DNA of 8,720 nt from Candidatus Solibacter sp. (lineage in GTDB: Bacteria > Acidobacteriota > Terriglobia > Bryobacterales > Bryobacteraceae): contig JAPKZC010000191.1 in the NCBI GenBank assembly GCA_026394025.1, positions 1,828 through 10,547 of the forward strand. Direction: 5' to 3'. Positions 1-6,910 of this stretch are shown here, piece after piece. Made by a program: the position numbers and the translations under genes. Below the pieces are notes generated by a model. It was not told the DNA's origin and did no database searches. It saw only the letters and a program-made list of their open reading frames with translations. Position 1 is the first letter of the stretch, and every line of letters starts with the position of its first letter.

Positions 1-2
1 GC

Positions 3-368
3 GACCCCACCGGCGCTGCCGCAAAGACCGGCCAAGGGCTCGCGATCCTCAGAAGGTTGGGGGCGCGCAAGCAAGGGTCCACTCAGGCGCTGGTGCGGAT
101 TGCGGATGCGTTTCTTACATCGAACCCTGCCGAATTGCAGGATCCGCGGTTTGCCCTTGCCTGTCTTGAAAAGGCCGGCGAACAAGCTTCGGCATCGGGC
201 CCCAACCCCTCCATGCTGTTTCTCAAAGCGCAGGCGGAGCGGCGGCTCGGCCGCAACTCCCAGGCACTGGCGACGGCACAGACCGCTCTCGCACAACTCG
301 CTCCCGCGAATCCGGGCCAGCCCTCCACCGGCATGCGGCAGCGGATTGAAAAGTTCCTTGGGCGCTAA
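3..368 (+). CDS. C-terminal TPR tail of a probable Ser/Thr kinase (5' end outside window)
   Basis: The frame is open from base 3 to a TAA at 366-368 and gives 121 residues without an upstream stop, so the gene starts left of the window. A TTG at 57 could serve as a start, but nothing suggests it is real. The segment around N-P-A-E-L-Q-D-P-R-F-A-L-A is the type found at the C-termini of large kinase-TPR proteins of Acidobacteriota and Planctomycetota, where it begins the last TPR units. The following stretch (L-F-L-K-A-Q-A-E-R-R-L-G-R, then A-L-A-T-A-Q-T-A-L) has TPR spacing, and a short basic end (R-I-E-K-F-L-G-R) closes it. No catalytic residues are present, so the kinase assignment is inferred from this tail only; another TPR protein is possible. 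The gene converges on the exported-protein gene with 43 bp between the stops. Confidence 0.6.
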   Translation, partial: DPTGAAAKTGQGLAILRRLGARKQGSTQALVRIADAFLTSNPAELQDPRFALACLEKAGEQASASGPNPSMLFLKAQAERRLGRNSQALATAQTALAQLAPANPGQPSTGMRQRIEKFLGR

Positions 369-411
369 CCCGCTGTCCGGCCGCCGCCGCCGTCTGCTGG
401 CCAGACATGTC

Positions 412-1890
412 CTAACGGATCGTCTCCAACGGACGCAGGTCGACGGCTCCCGCCGCCTTCCAGAGGTCGGACCCGACTACGGCATCGGAGGGCGTTCCGG
501 CGACGCGTGCCTGCTGCTCGTCGAGAAAATAGTAGTTGCTGCCGGCTCGCGCCGTGTATTTGTTCCCCTCGGCATCCTGTAGCCGAACCTGTCCGGACAA
601 AAGATCGCCAACGGCGGCGGCGCGCCGATCGGCGGAGGCCATCCGGTCTTCAAACATTTGCTGGCCCAATTGCGCTTGGGAAGCGAGATAACGGCGCACC
701 ATTTCGGCATCGCGGGCGCCGGCCGCCCGGTTGGCCATCACCCACTGCATATTCCATTTCATGGAACCGATGATCCGGCCGACCGCGTCCGCCAGCGACC
801 CCTCCATTTCCGCCGGGCCGACATACCCGGTGACCTCCTGAGTGTAGGTCCCCACCATCAGATCCTGTGCCGCGCTGTACAGCATCAGCGTATTGGCCAC
901 GAAGGTGCCTGAGACGGGCACCCCGTTTCGAGTTCCCGTGAAGGTGACCTCCCCGGTTGCGTTGCGAAAGTTCGAGGGCCCCGCCATATTGGCCAGGCGG
1001 TCTGCCGCCGCGGTTAGATCGGGCCTGGCCCGCCGGCTGGTGATCCGCAAACCTTGCACGCCCAATTCGTTTGCCACCGTTCTCTGCACGTATCCCTCGG
1101 CCACCTGTTCACCGGTTCGGTAGGGGCACCACTCTTTGCCTCCGCCCGGGGACTGGTTCATGAACTGCCGTCCATTTGGACCGGGCACCGTGCACCCGTT
1201 CAGGCGCGCGTCTCCCAGTACGATGGACGCGCGGGCGTCCGGGCTGGTCAGGCGGAACCCGGTCCGGACATCGGTATTCGAGATACGAGTAACGCCTCCT
1301 TCGACCCGCCAACCCGCGGGCTTCACCGATACAAAGGCGCCTTCGCTGGGCTCACGCCACGATTCGAGCGGCAAGTTCGCGTTGCCGGCGGGACGCGGAG
1401 CTGGGGAACCCCCACCGCCGTATTTGAAGCTACGGAGCACCGCCAGCATGGTATCTCGCCCGGCAGCGAATTGAGCGGCGGAGGCGGCGAGGCAGTAGAG
1501 CATGCCGGAGCGCGGGCCCGTGTCGGCGCATAGCACGGCCCCGCGGCTTTGGCCGCCGTGGAAGTAGAAATCAGCCAGCACCAAACCCGGACGTACCACC
1601 CGAAGGTTGAGATCCTTGATGCCGGGATAAGCGGACCAGCCGCTGCTCAGGTTCTTACGCAGCGAAACCGCACATGGCTCCGTCTGGGCGAGTAGTGGGG
1701 CAATCATCACCCACTCCGACGGGTTCGGCGCGGTGGCCACCACTTCTCCGGCGTTGAGCTTCTTCGCCTGCCAACCGGGCGGCAAATTCACCTGAAATCC
1801 ACCGGAATCCCGGCCGGCTGCAGGGGGACGTTGCGCAGGCGCCTGGCTGGTGAGCAGCGCGAACGCCGTGAGAACTGTCGATAATCGCAT
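412..1890 (-). CDS. Exported protein of unknown function with a duplicated PsbP/Mog1-like module
   Basis: The product is 492 aa. I do not recognise a named family. Residues 1-20 form a Sec signal peptide: M-R-L-S, a hydrophobic core (TVLTAFALL), then S-Q-A-P-A-Q with cleavage near residue 19. No lipobox is seen, so it is probably periplasmic or secreted. Residues 30-157 and 183-379 look like two copies of one module. Each opens with an aromatic-rich strand ending in Pro-x-Gly-Trp (GFQVNLPPGW at 31-40; AFVSVKPAGW at 185-194). Each closes with a helix and Ser-(Phe/Met)-Lys-(Tyr/Trp) (R-S-F-K-Y near 153-157; G-S-M-K-W near 375-379). That opening and closing pattern resembles PsbP/Mog1-like folds (inference). 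The second copy is longer and includes Cys233 and Cys255; the first has Cys73, Cys121 and Cys133. Residues 385-430 are helical and charged. The C-terminus (435-492) has a compact G-N-K-Y-T-A-R-A-G-S-N-Y-Y-F motif. The start is set by the signal peptide; no good Shine-Dalgarno is visible. It is divergent from the kinase-pseudokinase gene, which may share its regulation. Confidence 0.85.
   Translation of the reverse strand: MRLSTVLTAFALLTSQAPAQRPPAAGRDSGGFQVNLPPGWQAKKLNAGEVVATAPNPSEWVMIAPLLAQTEPCAVSLRKNLSSGWSAYPGIKDLNLRVVRPGLVLADFYFHGGQSRGAVLCADTGPRSGMLYCLAASAAQFAAGRDTMLAVLRSFKYGGGGSPAPRPAGNANLPLESWREPSEGAFVSVKPAGWRVEGGVTRISNTDVRTGFRLTSPDARASIVLGDARLNGCTVPGPNGRQFMNQSPGGGKEWCPYRTGEQVAEGYVQRTVANELGVQGLRITSRRARPDLTAAADRLANMAGPSNFRNATGEVTFTGTRNGVPVSGTFVANTLMLYSAAQDLMVGTYTQEVTGYVGPAEMEGSLADAVGRIIGSMKWNMQWVMANRAAGARDAEMVRRYLASQAQLGQQMFEDRMASADRRAAAVGDLLSGQVRLQDAEGNKYTARAGSNYYFLDEQQARVAGTPSDAVVGSDLWKAAGAVDLRPLETIR
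1831..1890 (-). other. Signal peptide of the exported protein
   Basis: The first 20 codons encode M-R-L-S followed by an uncharged hydrophobic stretch and a small-residue region ending in Ala-Pro-Ala-Gln. This is a standard Sec signal peptide with signal peptidase I cleavage most likely after Ala19 or Gln20. It also supports the start at 1890. Confidence 0.8.
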
Positions 1891-2020
1891 TCAAGGGATA
1901 CAGCGTATTTCGCGGACCAAATGCCTCGCAATACTCCATCTCCGATTGCGGATTGAAGATTTCTTGCGCCACCAGGGCGCTCGGACGAGGCATTTCACCC
2001 GCGGATTTCGCTGTGTTCAT
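1891..2020. promoter_or_regulatory. Divergent intergenic region with a spaced 10-bp inverted repeat
   Basis: These 130 bp separate two divergently transcribed genes and must hold both promoters. The only clear structure is a perfect 10-bp inverted repeat: AAATGCCTCG at 1919-1928 and CGAGGCATTT at 1986-1995. The arms are 57 bp apart, which suits a pair of protein-binding half-sites better than a hairpin. On the minus strand a TTGCGA lies 18 bp from a TACGCT, a weak promoter candidate that would give a very short leader, and the left arm overlaps its spacer. I see no convincing -35/-10 pair for the plus-strand kinase. Neither gene has a clear Shine-Dalgarno, so leaderless or weakly initiated mRNAs are possible. 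Confidence 0.45.
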
Positions 2021-3628
2021 ATGATGCCGGCACACACGGATCTGCCTGCCTGGAAACCCGACCTGCGCTCCTCGGTGCTGGTAGGCGGACGCTTCCAGTT
2101 GCTCGATGAGGTCGGGCAGGGGGCGACCAGCGTTGTCTACAAAGCACGGGATACCGCCGCCAACCGGGTGGTGGCGCTCAAAGTCCTCAAGGGATCGGCC
2201 GCGCAGCATCCCCGGCTATACGAGGGGTTCCGCCGTGAGGCGGAAGTTGGCGAGCGCATCGTCCACCCCAATGTCATCCGCATCTATCAAGCCGGCGTGC
2301 ACGAGGGCTGGTTCTACCTGGCCATGGAATATCTCAGCGGACGGACGCTGGCTGAGATGCTGGCCATGTCCCCCATGCTGGCCCTCGCGGAGTGCGAGCC
2401 CCTGTTCGGGCAGCTTCTGGCAGCGCTCGATTGCATCCACGGCCACGGAATCGTGCATCGGGACGTGAAGCCATCGAATATCATGATGACCCAGGATGGC
2501 GCATGGAAGCTGATGGATTTCGGCATCTCGCGGCAGCTTGGCGCGGAGGCGACCGTCGGCCCCTCGCTGGGCACGCCGGAGTACATGAGCCCGGAGCAGT
2601 TGATGGGGAAGGCGGCGGGACCGGCCTCCGATATCTATGCGGCCGGGGCGGTCTTTTACGAAGCGCTGGCCGGGCAGGTGCCGTTTCGCACCTGGCAACC
2701 GGTTCAGCGATGCACCCAACCGCCGCCCAGGGTGATCGACAGCCGGCCGGAAGTCCCGCCGTGGCTGGATCAAATGATTGCGCGCGCGCTGGCGCCGAAC
2801 CCGGCCGGCCGGTATCCGGACGTGGCGTCGATGATCCGCGAAATCGGGTCGTTCGCGCCTGCGGCCCCCGCCCGGCCCGCGCCGCCGCCCCCCGTGGTCC
2901 CGGTGCCTCCCCCGCCGAACTCGCAATCGCTCGCCAGTCTCCTCAAGGATGAACCCGCCGATCTGAAGGATGTGCTCGCCCTGATGGCGGAAGCGCTAAT
3001 GCGCCTGCAATTCCTGGCCAGTTCCGGCGAATCCCACGAGCCGCTCACGCCCCATACGCTGCGGCTCTCCGCGTTTGGGCGTATCGAGATTTCCGCCCAT
3101 GGACCTACCGGCGAACGGGACACGCTGATGGTGTCCAGCCCGAAATACACGCCTCCTGAACTGCTGCGCGGGCATGCGCCGTCGGCCCCCTCCGCGCGCG
3201 TGCAGGCGGACCTGTACGTTTTGGGATTCGTGATGTACGAGTTCCTGTTGGGACGGACCCGCTTCCGCGGCGAATTCCCCAACCTCGACGAGCGCGGCAC
3301 CGATCTCGGCTGGATGGAATGGCACAGCGACACGGGCCGGAAGCCCAGGCCGGCGGCCGATCTGCTGCCGGGCATTCCGGCCGCGCTTTCTCAATTAATG
3401 GAGCGGATGCTGGTGAAGGACCCCGCCAGGCGGTGCGCCACTTACGAAGAAGCGCTGGCCGCGATTCAGGATCTGACGAACCGGACGCGGCAGACGCAAC
3501 AGGTGAGGCTGCCGGGCGCAAGCCCCGCGCCTCCGCGGCAGGGGGGGCTGAATACCGTCGCGGCGGCCGTCGCCGTGGCAGTTATCTTGATTTGCCTGGT
3601 CGCGCTGGCGATCCGCCTGCTGCGCTGA
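2021..3628 (+). CDS. Membrane Ser/Thr protein kinase fused to a degenerate C-lobe pseudokinase
   Basis: The product is 535 aa from the ATG at 2021; an adjacent ATG at 2024 is equally possible. An upstream GTG at 1850 keeps the frame open but would run into the divergent gene, so I rejected it. Residues 24-277 are a complete Hanks-type kinase: glycine loop G-Q-G-A-T-S-V-V (32-39), Lys54 (V-A-L-K), helix C Glu73, catalytic H-R-D 146-148 with Lys150 and Asn153, D-F-G 166-168, S-P-E 190-192 and Asp204. It should therefore be active, with activation-loop Thr185 preceding P-E-Y. A Pro/Ala-rich linker follows (280-300). Residues 313-485 then repeat only the kinase C-lobe, with catalytic motifs lost (separate entry). 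A hydrophobic helix at 512-534 ends the protein, so the domains face the cytoplasm as a tail-anchored protein (inference). No extracytoplasmic sensor exists, unlike PknB-type kinases. The 3' end overlaps the opposing kinase gene by 47 bp. Confidence 0.9.
   Translation: MMPAHTDLPAWKPDLRSSVLVGGRFQLLDEVGQGATSVVYKARDTAANRVVALKVLKGSAAQHPRLYEGFRREAEVGERIVHPNVIRIYQAGVHEGWFYLAMEYLSGRTLAEMLAMSPMLALAECEPLFGQLLAALDCIHGHGIVHRDVKPSNIMMTQDGAWKLMDFGISRQLGAEATVGPSLGTPEYMSPEQLMGKAAGPASDIYAAGAVFYEALAGQVPFRTWQPVQRCTQPPPRVIDSRPEVPPWLDQMIARALAPNPAGRYPDVASMIREIGSFAPAAPARPAPPPPVVPVPPPPNSQSLASLLKDEPADLKDVLALMAEALMRLQFLASSGESHEPLTPHTLRLSAFGRIEISAHGPTGERDTLMVSSPKYTPPELLRGHAPSAPSARVQADLYVLGFVMYEFLLGRTRFRGEFPNLDERGTDLGWMEWHSDTGRKPRPAADLLPGIPAALSQLMERMLVKDPARRCATYEEALAAIQDLTNRTRQTQQVRLPGASPAPPRQGGLNTVAAAVAVAVILICLVALAIRLLR
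2957..3475 (+). other. Pseudokinase C-lobe segment within the kinase gene
   Basis: Residues 313-485 of the kinase align by eye with its own C-lobe. Helix E is kept (DLKDVLALMAEALMRL at 314-329). The H-R-D-x-K-P-x-N position reads H-E-P-L-T-P-H-T (339-346). The D-F-G position reads A-F-G (351-353, bases 3071-3079). The pre-APE region S-S-P-K-Y-T-P-P-E (372-380) matches G-T-P-E-Y-M-S-P-E of the first domain. A-D-L-Y (396-399) matches S-D-I-Y, and D-P-A-R-R (467-471) matches the closing arginine region. There is no glycine loop, lysine or helix C, so it cannot bind ATP in the usual way. A regulatory or scaffolding role is inference. Confidence 0.75.
3554..3622 (+). other. C-terminal transmembrane anchor of the kinase-pseudokinase
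   Basis: Residues 512-534 are almost entirely Ala, Val, Leu and Ile, and the protein ends with a single Arg after the helix. The preceding tail (486-507) is basic and proline-rich. This predicts a tail anchor with all catalytic parts in the cytoplasm. Confidence 0.75.
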
Positions 3629-6287
3629 TGGCCCGCGCTTCGTCCTCGATCTGCCGCCGCAGGTATGGCTTCGGATCGGGCGGCGCATGCGCGGGGAGGA
3701 GCCCTTCGGCCTTGCCGATAAGTTCGCGGGCCTCGGCGATCTTCCCCTCAAGGCGGCAAATGTGGGCCAACGTATACAGGTAGTGAGGCGAAGTTCCGCC
3801 AGTCAGGTCATTGAGTCGCGCGGCGTAGCGGCGGGCGCGCGGCAGGTCTCGCCACGCGGCCGGCAGGTCCTCCGAACTGAATATGACGGCGGCGCGGGCT
3901 AGTTCGGCTTGTCCGGCGTCCTCGCGATCCGCGATTTGGATGGCGAGGGCACGAGCCCGCTGGAAAGCTGCTTCCGCGGCCGGCCGGTCGCCAAGCTTCT
4001 CACTGAGATTGGAGATGCGGAACTCGGTCTCCGCCGCCATGCTGCTCCAGAGCGAATGTCCCGGCGAGGCGCGCAGCAGGGTCTGGCATACGGCGAGGGC
4101 TTTCCCGTAACCCCGCCGGGCGTCCTCCAGATCGCGCTTCCCGCCCTTTTCGGATTTGTAGTCCAGCGATTCCGCATAGTAGTACCACGCATTGGCAAGA
4201 TCGACCTGGGAACGCTGGTTTTCCGGGTCGAGCGACGCTACGGATTCATAAACCCGCAGGGCCGCGCGCGCCTGGGCGGTGCCCTCGTCGAATGCCCCGA
4301 TGGAGGGAAGAATGGCCGCCAGCTTGGTGCGCATCATCGCCTCCAGCCGGAGGTTCGCCATCGAGCGGCGTGCCTGCATCTTCATCATCGCGATGCCGCG
4401 CCGGGCCCGCTCCTGGGCCGGATCGAGTTCGAGCGCCTCGCGGTCTAGGGCCTCGGAGCGCGCGAAACTAGCGTCCGCTTTGGCGCGGTCCTCGACACGT
4501 CCCAGCGAACTGGAGTAGGTGTCGCCGAGCACTCCTTGTACGGATGCAGCCTCGGCCAGAGCCGGCGCCGATAGCGGCGGGCGGTGTGCTGCCGCGTCAA
4601 GCAAGCGGGCGGCCTCTTCCAGGTGAGCCCTGGCGGAAGCCACATCGCGTTTGCCGAAATAGACCTCGCCCAGACCCTGCTCGGCGAGGCCCATCAGCCG
4701 CTGCATCCGCCTGTCGTTGGGGTTGTTCCGGGCGAGCGAACGAGCCAGATCGAGGGCTTTGCGCAGCGTCTCCAGAGCCCGGTCGGGATCGGACAGGTTG
4801 TCGGAGTACGGGTTGCCCTGGAGGTTGCCCAGCCGGGTGTAGGCCTCCACCACGTCGATTCCGACGTCCGCATCGCCGGGAGACTCGCGGTGCAGGCGAT
4901 CTATGTAATCGATCGATTCCGTGACCAGGGACCGCTGCACCTCGGTCGAGCCGGGCAAAGCCTGTACGGCATCGTAGATTTCGAAGACCAGCGCGCGGTT
5001 GAGATCGCGCACATCGCGGAACTGCCGGTTGGCCCGCTGTTCCTCCGCGCGGGCCGTACGTGCCGCCCGCAAAGTGGAAGCTACACCCGCGCCAAAGAGC
5101 CCCGCCACTATAAGTGCGGCCACCACCGTGCGGCGTCTCCGCCACAGGAACTTGCGGGCACGATAACGTAGCGTCGGAACGCGGGCAGTGACGGGCCTGG
5201 CTTCAAGAAAGCAGCGCAAATCCGCGGCGAAGGCGGCCACCGTCGCGTAACGCCGATCCGCTTCCTTACCGAGCGCCTTCATCACGATGGCATCCAGATC
5301 GCCGCGAAGCTGGCGGCGGCGTTGCGCCGGCGGAAACGGAGCATCGTGCGCGGCCGGTCCCACCACACGTGTGATGGCGGCGCTGGGCGCCGGGGGATCG
5401 TAGTCGCGCAGAACGTGGATGTACTCGCCGCCGGAATAGGTCTTGAAGGCGTAGGGAGGTTTGCCGGTCACCAGGCGGTAGAGAATCACGCCCAGCGAAT
5501 AGACATCGGTTGCGGCCGTCAACGGCCCGCCCAACACCTGTTCGGGGCTCGCAAAATCGGGCGTAAACGCTCGAAATCCGAGTTGCGTCAAACGGCCCGA
5601 CGACTCCGGACCCAGCAGCTTGGCGTTTCCGAAGTCCAGCAGTTTCGGATGTCCCTCGCCATCCACCAGTATGTTGGCCGGCTTAAGGTCGCGATGCAGC
5701 ACCAGGTTGCGGTGCGCGTACTCGACCGCATCGCAGACGGCGAGAAACATGCGCAGCAGAGCGTCCAACGGCGGGCGATGCTGGTCAACCCAGCAATCGA
5801 GCGGCGGGCCATCCACGTACTCCATCACTACATAGACCTCACCGGCGGAGGTGATGCCGCCATCGATCAACCGCGCGATGTTGGTGTGTGCCAGTGAAGC
5901 CAGAATGCCCCGCTCCGCTATGAAGCGTTCCTGAAGCAACTCGGTGGTGAACCGCGAGGCCAGTACCTTTACCGCGACCTTCATGTGGAACTCGCCATCG
6001 GTCCGCGATGCGAGATAGACGGCGCCGGAGCCGCCCGACCCCAACAACCGCTCCACACAATAGTGTCCGAGTTGCCGGCCGATCCATGGATCCGGAGCCG
6101 GTGGCGGACCGGAAGCGCCGGCCTCGGTAAAGGCCCCAACCAGGGAACGCACCTCCCGCAACAACTCCGCGTCGCCTCCGCACCACTCCGCCAGGCGGGA
6201 CTCGCGCTCTTCGTCAGGCACGGCGAGCGCACGGTGGAACAACGTCTCCACCAGGCGGAATGGCTCGGATGCGGAACCTGGATCCAT
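3582..6287 (-). CDS. Membrane Ser/Thr protein kinase with long TPR-type tail, coupled to an ECF sigma factor
   Basis: The product is 901 aa. Residues 1-55 form the helical leader typical of ECF-linked kinases (L-F-x-x-A-L, E-E-R, G-D-A-E-L-L-R-E-V). The kinase domain spans about 75-345: glycine loop G-S-G-G-S-G-A-V (83-90), Lys107, helix C Glu125, H-R-D 198-200 with Lys202 and Asn205, D-F-G 218-220, S-P-E 247-249 and Asp261, so it should be active. Asn221 right after D-F-G is unusual. The activation segment reads F-T-P-D-F-A-S-P-E-Q, as in this family. A basic stretch (RARKFLWRRRR, 376-386) precedes one transmembrane helix at about 387-404, so the kinase is cytoplasmic and residues 405-901 lie outside (positive-inside inference). 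That half is helical with TPR-like repeats, for example 480-520, 533-565, 670-690, 720-745 and 830-863, likely for ligand or protein sensing. The start lies 6 bp after the sigma gene, with GAGG overlapping its TGA stop, indicating translational coupling. Confidence 0.93.
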   Translation of the reverse strand: MDPGSASEPFRLVETLFHRALAVPDEERESRLAEWCGGDAELLREVRSLVGAFTEAGASGPPPAPDPWIGRQLGHYCVERLLGSGGSGAVYLASRTDGEFHMKVAVKVLASRFTTELLQERFIAERGILASLAHTNIARLIDGGITSAGEVYVVMEYVDGPPLDCWVDQHRPPLDALLRMFLAVCDAVEYAHRNLVLHRDLKPANILVDGEGHPKLLDFGNAKLLGPESSGRLTQLGFRAFTPDFASPEQVLGGPLTAATDVYSLGVILYRLVTGKPPYAFKTYSGGEYIHVLRDYDPPAPSAAITRVVGPAAHDAPFPPAQRRRQLRGDLDAIVMKALGKEADRRYATVAAFAADLRCFLEARPVTARVPTLRYRARKFLWRRRRTVVAALIVAGLFGAGVASTLRAARTARAEEQRANRQFRDVRDLNRALVFEIYDAVQALPGSTEVQRSLVTESIDYIDRLHRESPGDADVGIDVVEAYTRLGNLQGNPYSDNLSDPDRALETLRKALDLARSLARNNPNDRRMQRLMGLAEQGLGEVYFGKRDVASARAHLEEAARLLDAAAHRPPLSAPALAEAASVQGVLGDTYSSSLGRVEDRAKADASFARSEALDREALELDPAQERARRGIAMMKMQARRSMANLRLEAMMRTKLAAILPSIGAFDEGTAQARAALRVYESVASLDPENQRSQVDLANAWYYYAESLDYKSEKGGKRDLEDARRGYGKALAVCQTLLRASPGHSLWSSMAAETEFRISNLSEKLGDRPAAEAAFQRARALAIQIADREDAGQAELARAAVIFSSEDLPAAWRDLPRARRYAARLNDLTGGTSPHYLYTLAHICRLEGKIAEARELIGKAEGLLPAHAPPDPKPYLRRQIEDEARAISAAGGSPARPGKSR
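5076..5129 (-). other. Transmembrane helix of the TPR kinase
   Basis: Residues 387-404 are uncharged and rich in Val, Ala, Leu and Gly. They are preceded by a strongly basic segment with four consecutive arginines, which orients the kinase domain to the cytoplasm and the TPR part to the periplasm. Confidence 0.8.
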
Positions 6288-6293
6288 GGCGCC

Positions 6294-6881
6294 TCAGGCG
6301 GGCGGAAGGCCCGGCGCGCCCTTCAACTCGCGATAGAGCCAGCAGCGGACGAACTTGAGATCTCGATCGACCGTGGCCTTCGAGATCTCCAGCGTCTCGG
6401 CGATTTCGACCACCGTGAACGCCAGGAAGAAGCGCAATTCGATCATGCGGGCCTTGCGGGCGTCCATTAGTTCGAGCCGGTCCAGCGCGCGGTTCAAATC
6501 GAGCAGGTCGGATTCGTCGTCGCCCAGCCACGAAAGCTCGTCCGAGAGCGGAACCCGGATGTTTGGGCCGCCCCTCCGTTGGGCACTACGCGCGCGGGCG
6601 TGGTCGATCAGGATCATGCGCATCAGCTTGGCGGCAAAGGCGAAAAAATGAGAGTGGTCGCCAATGCCGACGCGGCGCTGTTGCACCAGGCGGAAGTAGA
6701 GCTCATGCAGCAGCGCGGTGGGCTGCAGCGTGTGGCCGCCCCGTTCCCGCCGCATGAGTCCGGTCGCAATGTTGCGCAATTCGCTGTAGACCAGCGGCAT
6801 CAACTGGTCGAACGCGTCGCGGTTCCCGTCCTTCCACTGGTGCAGCAACTGCGTGATCTCACCCGGATTAGGTTCCGACAT
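6294..6881 (-). CDS. ECF-family RNA polymerase sigma factor (TIGR02999 / Sigma70_ECF type)
   Basis: The product is 195 aa, normal for an ECF sigma factor. Residues 10-95 form region 2: helix Q-W-K-D-G-N-R-D-A-F-D-Q-L-M-P-L, then L-Q-P-T-A-L-L-H-E-L-Y-F-R-L (52-65), and the promoter-melting segment F-F-A-F-A-A-K-L-M-R-M-I-L-I-D-H-A-R (79-96). Residues 132-187 form region 4, with the helix-turn-helix at T-V-V-E-I-A-E-T-L-E-I-S-K-A-T-V-D-R-D-L (156-175). It should direct core polymerase to a specific promoter set. The acidic D-A-E-D motif usual in region 2.2 is replaced by Q-P-T-A (53-56), as in the family found next to Ser/Thr kinases. No anti-sigma gene is adjacent; the next gene is a kinase, 6 bp downstream. 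That suggests control by phosphorylation, as shown for EcfP/PknT of Vibrio (ECF43 group). The start at 6881 has only a weak GGA upstream. Confidence 0.93.
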   Translation of the reverse strand: MSEPNPGEITQLLHQWKDGNRDAFDQLMPLVYSELRNIATGLMRRERGGHTLQPTALLHELYFRLVQQRRVGIGDHSHFFAFAAKLMRMILIDHARARSAQRRGGPNIRVPLSDELSWLGDDESDLLDLNRALDRLELMDARKARMIELRFFLAFTVVEIAETLEISKATVDRDLKFVRCWLYRELKGAPGLPPA

Positions 6882-6910
6882 TACACACCATCCACGGTCG
6901 CCCCGGTTCC

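Noticed and set aside
392..406. Possible hairpin GTCTG-CTGGC-CAGAC between the two convergent stops
   Set aside because: The stem is only 5 bp and no T-run follows on either strand, so it is too weak to call a terminator.
1850..2020. A 57-codon in-frame extension of the kinase-pseudokinase gene from a GTG at 1850
   Set aside because: It would overlap the signal peptide codons of the divergent gene and remove the intergenic region. The extra residues look like non-coding translation, and the kinase domain is complete from the ATG at 2021.
1655..2209. Minus-strand 184-codon frame across the divergent intergenic region
   Set aside because: It overlaps both real genes in other frames, its product is low in regular hydrophobic pattern, and no domain is seen. 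The signal-peptide protein explains this strand better.
2216..2926. 236-codon minus-strand frame opposite the kinase domain
   Set aside because: It is a GC-rich antisense shadow of the kinase codons, dominated by Arg, His and Gly, with no recognisable domain.
4584..5171. 195-codon plus-strand frame opposite the TPR kinase
   Set aside because: It mirrors strongly supported coding sequence on the minus strand. Long antisense frames are expected at this GC content, and no ribosome-binding site or domain supports it.
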